A DNA stretch of 10,311 nucleotides from positions 1-10,311 of the forward strand of contig CAYHHA010000045.1 in the NCBI GenBank assembly GCA_964356315.1, read 5' to 3'. Shown here piece by piece: positions 5,729 through 10,311 of this stretch. Source of the DNA: CAYGFH01 sp964356315 (lineage in GTDB: Bacteria; Patescibacteriota; Microgenomatia; UBA10105; UBA927). Made by a program: the position numbers and the translations under genes. The notes beneath the pieces are model-generated. The model had not been told where the DNA came from. It was given only the letters and a program-made list of their open reading frames with translations, and searched no databases. The stretch's first letter is position 1; each line of letters opens with the position of its first letter.

Positions 5729-7611
5729 ATTGCCTCCTGTACTGTGGCCGTCAAACGAACATCATTGGTAATTAGAAATCCGGGAGGCCTCCTGCCTGGA
5801 AGAGGGAGGTTTTGAACATTTACAATTGATGCAAATGAAGGATTCGGATCCCACCCTTCAAGAAGTGCCTGATATACGCTATAGAGCATGAGGTATTCTT
5901 CCATGCGCACTTTTCCTCCCGTTGCTGAACTTACCTCATCTGCAGAAAGAAGTCTTCTCCCACTTCGCAAGCAATACGGAAATACGACCGCTTGTTGAAA
6001 TCGCTTATGGATGGCCCAGGCCTTGTCTTCTTTTAGCTTATCTGCAGAAAATTCTGTTAGACCGTGTTTATCTCGGTCTGCCAAAGGTTTTCCATTATGT
6101 CTGAGCATTCGCATTGTTTCGATGGTGTAATTATGGGCAACCTCAAAATCAGATGGACCCATGTTGTAAATAATTGTTGGATTGTTGAGATCTTCCAATT
6201 GTTGAATATAGCTTCTGGCATATCCAAATTGATCATTTACACTTGGATATACTAATGTCTCTTTTTTTCCTTTATACCTATATTGGAATCCACCTGCGAG
6301 AATTTCAGAAATGACGATAACATCAGGCAGATTTTCCACCGAAGTCTGCTGATAATATTTGAGCATTCGTGTGGCAAAATCTACGTCAGCATCAGGACTT
6401 CCGAGAAGTAATCCTGATAAGAATGCAACTCTGACATCTGGTTTTGACAAAACGAGTGAAACTTCATCCAATGTATTGTCTGCTTTGAATTTTTCGTACA
6501 CAGATTTCACATCGCTCCATCCTCGAGGCCCTGAATTAGTCTCAGTCGTAGAAACATCTAAGAGGAGATACGCCAGACTCGCCGATCGAAGCTCATAATA
6601 CCCTAGTTGATGTGCCCGTTTCCCGCGTTCTGTCAGCCGAAAATCTCCATTGGCTGATCTGGTAATAAATCCGGTTTCCACATAACACATAGCTATAGCA
6701 TCTAATACGAATTGTTGAGGGCTTGTTAGGTGTAATTTAGAAAGTAATTCAGGCCATTGATCCAATATAGTAAGGAGCGGTTTTGATCCATCGGACAGCG
6801 ACTCCTTTAACACCTGTCCCACCTCATCAAAGTAGTCCTTTGACACACAGGAATTGAGGCGTTCTAAATACTGAAGATTGTCTGATCCTCCAAGATCTTC
6901 ACTGTCACGCAAACCGATAAGCCAGGTTGACCAAACCTTGATGGCTGTATCATGATGAATATCGGGATTGATCTGATCAATTGTATTTTTCACCACATCA
7001 GAAAGAATCTGCCTGTTTACCTCTTCCATTTTTGGATATACTGACACGAGTAGATCAGTAAAGAAATATATATGTTCCTCAGAATTCTTAGAGATTTTTT
7101 GGGAAAACTTTCTCAGTGATTTTATCAATGTTGCTTGTTGTTCAACATCCAACGGAGAAACAGATCCAAGTGCTTCTGTAATACAAGCACGCTGTTTCGG
7201 ACGCACACCCAATAACTTCCCCAATTGCTGAGTCTTACGAATCTGTGTCTCCTTTGGTGTTTCCAAGCCAATCCTCACAAACTGTACCAGGTCTTTTTTA
7301 TTTTTTATAATCGGCTCTGCTTCTCCTTTGAGGATATGCTCTCCCCACTTCGACAGAATTGAATCGACCTGTAGAGATCTATCGGGGATAAGCGCACGCA
7401 TACGTTCACGAATATCTGAGGATTTTTTTTCACGTTCTTTTGCATTTTCTGGAGCGATTGCTACCAGATCTTTGAGTTCAGTCGTAAGTAATTCACGTGC
7501 AACTTCAAGTGGAGATTGCTCCAGTTTTCCTTCTTTTCCTAGTACCTTCCTTGAGAAAGCACCGTTCTCTCTATCCAATACACTCGCTGGTACTATGTTT
7601 CGTTCAATCAT
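5725..7611 (-). CDS. Unknown protein with winged-helix-like segment and apparent inactive metallophosphoesterase domain
   Basis: I do not recognise this 628-residue protein as a named family. Residues 1-290 look helical and charged, with no signal peptide or membrane segment. Residues 297-339 resemble a winged helix (VETGFITR followed by the wing GDFRLTERGKRA). From about 392 the order of strands and loops resembles a calcineurin-type phosphoesterase, but the metal ligands are gone: VAFLSGLLLGS (395-405) stands where LSDLHLGS is expected, VIVISEILAGG (431-441) where a GD motif is expected, and IIYNMGPSDFE (480-490) where GNHD/E is expected. The inference is a non-catalytic pseudo-phosphoesterase, possibly a DNA- or partner-binding subunit for the coupled enzyme downstream. 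The start at 7611 opens the operon; the leader is AT-rich with no Shine-Dalgarno. ORF confidence is high, domain reading is moderate. Confidence 0.85.
   Translation of the reverse strand: MIERNIVPASVLDRENGAFSRKVLGKEGKLEQSPLEVARELLTTELKDLVAIAPENAKEREKKSSDIRERMRALIPDRSLQVDSILSKWGEHILKGEAEPIIKNKKDLVQFVRIGLETPKETQIRKTQQLGKLLGVRPKQRACITEALGSVSPLDVEQQATLIKSLRKFSQKISKNSEEHIYFFTDLLVSVYPKMEEVNRQILSDVVKNTIDQINPDIHHDTAIKVWSTWLIGLRDSEDLGGSDNLQYLERLNSCVSKDYFDEVGQVLKESLSDGSKPLLTILDQWPELLSKLHLTSPQQFVLDAIAMCYVETGFITRSANGDFRLTERGKRAHQLGYYELRSASLAYLLLDVSTTETNSGPRGWSDVKSVYEKFKADNTLDEVSLVLSKPDVRVAFLSGLLLGSPDADVDFATRMLKYYQQTSVENLPDVIVISEILAGGFQYRYKGKKETLVYPSVNDQFGYARSYIQQLEDLNNPTIIYNMGPSDFEVAHNYTIETMRMLRHNGKPLADRDKHGLTEFSADKLKEDKAWAIHKRFQQAVVFPYCLRSGRRLLSADEVSSATGGKVRMEEYLMLYSVYQALLEGWDPNPSFASIVNVQNLPLPGRRPPGFLITNDVRLTATVQEAI
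5733..5738 (-). promoter_or_regulatory. Shine-Dalgarno AGGAGG for the metallophosphoesterase gene
   Basis: AGGAGG on the minus strand lies four bases before the ATG at 5728, inside the last codons of the 628-residue gene. With the ATGA overlap it indicates translational coupling. It also supports a canonical anti-Shine-Dalgarno in the host 16S rRNA. It contrasts with the other starts in this window, none of which has a comparable site. Confidence 0.85.
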
Positions 7612-7854
7612 GTGTTTTTAAGATATATATATTGTTGATAATCTATATATTTTTCAGTACACTATGGGTGACTACAAACATATTAGCGTTCAAACGAACA
7701 CATTAAACAGGAGATATATACTATAAGATATGATGTATACGTATCATAATTTGTCGCGTTTGAGTATGACGAATGCAAAAATACTTAACAATATGTTTTC
7801 TCCGGAGATCTCTATATAAATGCGTATAAAGATTTTTAACAACAAAAAACGATC
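7612..7854. promoter_or_regulatory. Divergent AT-rich intergenic region between the phosphoesterase pair and the PhoU/HD operon
   Basis: These 243 bases must hold the promoters for both divergent transcription units. TA-rich boxes are present: TATATAAA at 7813-7820 and TATAAA at 7825-7830 upstream of the PhoU gene, and TATATATAT runs just upstream of the leftward gene. I see no well-spaced -35 element, so no promoter is called precisely. Small dyads that could be operators are GTTC-AAAC-GAAC (7689-7700, approximate) and ATGAT (7730-7734) with ATCAT (7743-7747). An AbrB-type regulator is encoded next door and could bind here; that is inference. Confidence 0.5.
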
Positions 7855-8826
7855 ATGAATACACGGACTATTCAAAAAACAGGCGGATCGAGCTATACGA
7901 TAACCATACCGAAGGAATGGATGGAGGCGCATCATTTGTCCGAAAAAGAATCTCTTGAGTATTTTTTCTCACCAAGTGGTCCAATTTGTTTTCGACCAAC
8001 GGCCACCAGACCGATTTACAAAGTATCGCTGGAAATCGACTACCTGAGACATGACCACATAGCAAGGGAGATTTATGGCATGTATGCGTCTGGAAGTGAG
8101 GAAATAACTATCCATGCACGCAATATTACCCACGAACAACGCGCGTTTATTCGAGCACTTTCCTATAAACTTATCGGGTTCGAAGTATTTGAAAGCACGA
8201 CGCATACAATGACTCTTCGCAATGTATCGACGAGCACAATTTCTACACAAGAATATATGGGAAAAATCTATTCGATCTTACTTTCTATGTATGATGATGC
8301 GATTATTTCCATAAAAAATAAAAATATTCAACTTGCACGAGATGTGATTGAGAGAGATGTAGAAATTGATCGCATTCATATGCATATAAGCAGAAAATAT
8401 CACATACTTTTGAACAATATACTGCCAAGCAACTCAGAAACAGACACACTCTCACATATGCAATACAACACTCTCGTGACGATACGATTAGAACGAATTG
8501 CGGATCTTATTGCACGAATTGCATACTCACTGCTTTTGCTTGTTCCATCCGAGACATTTGTGCTTAATAAGTTTGAACAGCATACGATTGAATCTACTGC
8601 GGAATATCTCGTGTTGCTTAAAGAAATAATATTTAGTGGAAATAAACGTACTGCACATAAGCTCCTTGATATGTATCATACTTATCAAGAGATCGAGTTA
8701 TTAAAAATAAATACCAAGGATAAACCATATAGCAATATCCGTATAGCGGAAAGTGTAGAAAGAATTCGGGGATACAGCGCAAATATTGCTGAGGAAACGA
8801 TAGATTTTTCCTATATGGTAGCGTAG
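7855..8826 (+). CDS. PhoU-domain regulator with N-terminal AbrB/SpoVT DNA-binding domain
   Basis: A 323-residue fusion. Residues 1-48 are an AbrB/MazE-type swapped-hairpin DNA-binding domain (RTIQKTGGSSYTITIPKEWM is the typical opening). The remainder is a PhoU-like helical-bundle region with acidic metal-binding patterns: ERDVEIDRIHMHISRK (166-181), RLERIADLIARIA (211-223) and AESVERIRGYSANIAEETI (298-316). This architecture is known from archaeal phosphate-uptake regulators and would couple phosphate-responsive PhoU domains to DNA binding. No Pst transporter or PhoR/PhoB gene is in the window, so its target is unknown; it may regulate its own divergent promoter. The ATG at 7855 directly precedes the AbrB strand and there is no Shine-Dalgarno. 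The HD gene follows after 28 bases in the same direction, so the two probably share a transcript. Confidence 0.88.
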   Translation: MNTRTIQKTGGSSYTITIPKEWMEAHHLSEKESLEYFFSPSGPICFRPTATRPIYKVSLEIDYLRHDHIAREIYGMYASGSEEITIHARNITHEQRAFIRALSYKLIGFEVFESTTHTMTLRNVSTSTISTQEYMGKIYSILLSMYDDAIISIKNKNIQLARDVIERDVEIDRIHMHISRKYHILLNNILPSNSETDTLSHMQYNTLVTIRLERIADLIARIAYSLLLLVPSETFVLNKFEQHTIESTAEYLVLLKEIIFSGNKRTAHKLLDMYHTYQEIELLKINTKDKPYSNIRIAESVERIRGYSANIAEETIDFSYMVA

Positions 8827-8854
8827 AGAGAACAAAAAGTGTATTATTATTTTT

Positions 8855-9652
8855 ATGGAAACATCATTGGTAAATCAAACGATACACGTGCCACTGAAGG
8901 GAAATAAAATTCTTGAGCAAACACTGGAAAAGATAAATGCTAATAGTGAGATTTTGACCCTTTGGGAAATCCTCAATATAAATGCTATAGACAGACTTGG
9001 TATGAGCGATCACGGGCCCGTGCATTTCCAGATCGTGGCTAATATTGCTCTGCGCCTGGCTCGCATCCTCGTAAAACATGGAGTGGAAATGTCTGTAGTC
9101 AAAGATTTTAAACTTACCAATGACTACTCTGAAGTTGTGATAGTGCTCGCGAGCATCTTGCATGACTTGGGCATGTCTATCCACCGCACCGATCATGAGA
9201 CATATAGTCTAATCCTAACGAATTCTCTCCTTCGGGAAACACTGAGTTTTATGCCGATTCGGGAGAGAACGATTGTCATTTCTGAAACGCTTCATGCCAT
9301 CACCAGTCACCGACGCGGAGGAAAACCTTATACCAAAGAAGCGGGCATCGTTCGCATAGCCGATGCGCTCGATATGAGTTCAGGACGTTCGCGAATCCCC
9401 TACGAAGCCGGGAAAATTAACATCCACTCCATGTCTGCGTATGCGATAGAACATATAGAAATTGTGGAAGGAAAAGAACGGCCCGTGCTTATCAATATTG
9501 AAATGAATAACAGCTCTGGTATTTTTCAGGTCGATGAACTCTTGAAGGAAAAAATGGATAAGTCTGGTATAGAACAATATTTTGAAATTACTGCATCTGT
9601 ACCGGGAAAAACTGAAAAGAAACTACTTAAGGAGTTTGTGATTAAATATTAG
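8855..9652 (+). CDS. HD-domain metal-dependent phosphohydrolase
   Basis: A 265-residue HD-superfamily protein expected to hydrolyse a phosphate ester or nucleotide using metal bound by His and Asp. Visible ligands are the early histidines in SDHGPVHFQIV (51-61; His53, His57), the HD doublet in LASILHDLGMSIHR (98-111; His103-Asp104), DHETYS (113-118), the histidine in SETLHAITSHRRG (143-155) and RIADALDM (167-174, Asp170). The C-terminal part has MNNSSGIFQVDELLKEKM (217-234), a segment I associate with an archaeal/CPR HD family. It has no signal peptide or membrane segment. The start at 8855 leaves a 28-base spacer after the PhoU gene with no Shine-Dalgarno, so co-transcription is likely. Substrate is unknown; a nucleotide or nucleotide second messenger would fit the context. 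Confidence 0.88.
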   Translation: METSLVNQTIHVPLKGNKILEQTLEKINANSEILTLWEILNINAIDRLGMSDHGPVHFQIVANIALRLARILVKHGVEMSVVKDFKLTNDYSEVVIVLASILHDLGMSIHRTDHETYSLILTNSLLRETLSFMPIRERTIVISETLHAITSHRRGGKPYTKEAGIVRIADALDMSSGRSRIPYEAGKINIHSMSAYAIEHIEIVEGKERPVLINIEMNNSSGIFQVDELLKEKMDKSGIEQYFEITASVPGKTEKKLLKEFVIKY

Positions 9653-9783
9653 CGATTAATTGCATCCTATTCTAGGGTATCCTATAATTATCCTCCTGCC
9701 ACGCACGTTTAGGCATATCATAAAATATGTACTGTCGCTTCAGCGCGATTATTATATATATGTTTGACTTGCACGGAATTTTT
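9653..9783. other. Spacer between convergent genes
   Basis: The HD gene and the coiled-coil gene end facing each other across 131 AT-rich bases. The only dyad I find is a weak CGCT/AGCG at 9736-9745 without an adjacent T-run, so no terminator is called. No small ORF with any recognisable feature is present. Confidence 0.5.
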
Positions 9784-10068
9784 TTATTGAGTGGCTGTAC
9801 TATTGAGGTGCTTTTCGACTTTTTCAATGCGCTCATCATGACCTGCGAGTTTGCCAGAATTTAATTCTTGTTGTTCCCGGTATGTTGTTACTTCGCCAGC
9901 GATTTTATCGACTTTTTCATATATTTTATCCAGGAGATCTAAACGATTTTTCAAATTTCCCAGATCTTTGAGGTTTTGTTCATTTTCTTTAATAATACGA
10001 GCAGCATCCAAAATAGAATCAACGTGTTGCCCAATAGTATCAAGATTCGCTTTTTTTATCATACCCAT
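9784..10068 (-). CDS. Small predicted coiled-coil protein of unknown function
   Basis: I do not recognise a characterised family. From the Met at 10068 the product is 94 residues, soluble, charged and almost wholly helical. Residues from about 23 onward carry hydrophobic positions at 3-4 spacing (for example LKNRLDLLDKIYEKVDKIAG), typical of a coiled coil; the tail (HDERIEKVEKHL) continues the pattern. The frame is open upstream to a GTG at 10242, but that extension runs through the inverted-repeat element at 10144-10245 and encodes a low-complexity basic stretch. I therefore prefer 10068, with Met at 10062 as alternative. No Shine-Dalgarno is visible. Small coiled-coil proteins of this look are common in CPR genomes, from memory. 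It could mediate oligomerisation; nothing more can be said. Confidence 0.65.
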   Translation of the reverse strand: MGMIKKANLDTIGQHVDSILDAARIIKENEQNLKDLGNLKNRLDLLDKIYEKVDKIAGEVTTYREQQELNSGKLAGHDERIEKVEKHLNSTATQ

Positions 10069-10143
10069 ACTGTACTGCGTGAAAGATCTTGGGTCAATAT
10101 ATATTTTTCTTGCAATATTTGCTGATAAGAGTACAATTAATTG

Positions 10144-10245
10144 AAAGTGAGTGATCCTCCACATCTTACTTTTTGCCTTATCCCGCTTAGCGGGACGGCT
10201 CAAAGAGCGATGTAAGGAGGACGTAAGAAACACTAAACTCACTTT
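10144..10245. mobile_element. MITE/REP-like inverted-repeat element, about 102 bp
   Basis: Nested inverted repeats share one centre. Ends are AAAGTGAGT (10144-10152) and ACTCACTTT (10237-10245). Inside are CCTCC (10156-10160) with GGAGG (10216-10220), ACATC (10161-10165) with GATGT (10209-10213), GCC (10175-10177) with GGC (10197-10199), and a perfect core TCCCGCT (10181-10187) / AGCGGGA (10189-10195). No transposase gene lies inside and I see no clear target-site duplication. The core CCCGCTTAGCGGG is shared with the hairpin at 1264-1290. A non-autonomous element moved by a REP-associated (RAYT/TnpA) transposase elsewhere is the best guess. Confidence 0.6.
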
Positions 10246-10267
10246 TGTTCATTAAGTGTTTCTAACG
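10222..10267. repeat. 13-base inverted repeat (CGT-A/T-AGAAACACT)
   Basis: The left arm (10222-10234) and right arm (10255-10267) are complementary at 12 of 13 positions, enclosing 20 bases. It overlaps the right end of the MITE-like element, so it could be a separate hairpin, an insertion boundary, or a regulatory dyad for a gene beyond the window. Confidence 0.6.
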
Positions 10268-10311
10268 AAAGGTACATTAACAGGGAGTAAAATTTTACAA
10301 CTAGCGTGTGG

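Noticed and set aside
7785..7830. Precise sigma-70 promoter for the PhoU gene
   Set aside because: TATAAA-like boxes exist but no -35 hexamer lies at 16-18 bases; an archaeal TATA box is equally possible, so no specific site is called.
9653..9783. Intrinsic terminator between the convergent genes
   Set aside because: Only a 3-4 bp stem (9736-9745) with no adjacent T-run.
10069..10242. Longer 152-residue form of the coiled-coil protein
   Set aside because: The extra 58 residues run through the inverted-repeat element and start at a GTG in its terminal repeat; the sequence lacks conserved character.

Overview
The window looks like a scaffolded metagenome contig from a small-genome member of the Candidate Phyla Radiation (Patescibacteria). 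The reasons are short spacers, many lineage-divergent kinases, moderate AT richness, two 100-N scaffold gaps, and small palindromic repeats of the REP/MITE kind. One bacterial-type Shine-Dalgarno (AGGAGG) is present. Two plus-strand genes (AbrB-PhoU and an HD protein) belong to families I know best from archaea, so a DPANN archaeon is the main alternative. No rRNA, tRNA or marker gene settles this.

From 67 to 4247, all on the minus strand, lies a nucleoside and nucleotide salvage block. In transcription order it holds a deoxynucleoside kinase, a HAD phosphatase (5' end in a gap), thymidylate kinase (tmk), thymidine kinase (tdk), uridine phosphorylase (udp, 5' half in a gap) and a histidine phosphatase. 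Together these would convert scavenged nucleosides to nucleotides and turn over their phosphates. Most spacers here carry short tandem arrays of 7- or 8-base units, each with a different unit sequence, and the region also holds REP-like hairpins.

From 4328 to 7611, also minus strand, is a translationally coupled pair (ATGA overlap with a strong SD). The first gene encodes a 628-residue protein with a winged-helix-like segment and what looks like a catalytically dead calcineurin-type phosphoesterase fold. The second encodes a 466-residue metallophosphoesterase with most metal ligands intact but unusual first and last motifs. This candidate active/pseudo-enzyme pair is the least explained and most interesting system in the window.

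A 243-base AT-rich divergent spacer (7612-7854) separates this pair from a plus-strand two-gene operon (7855-9652) encoding an AbrB-type DNA-binding/PhoU fusion and an HD-domain phosphohydrolase. A convergent small coiled-coil gene (9784-10068, minus) follows. Just upstream of it is a ~102-bp MITE-like inverted-repeat element (10144-10245). Its hairpin core also occurs beside the first gap.
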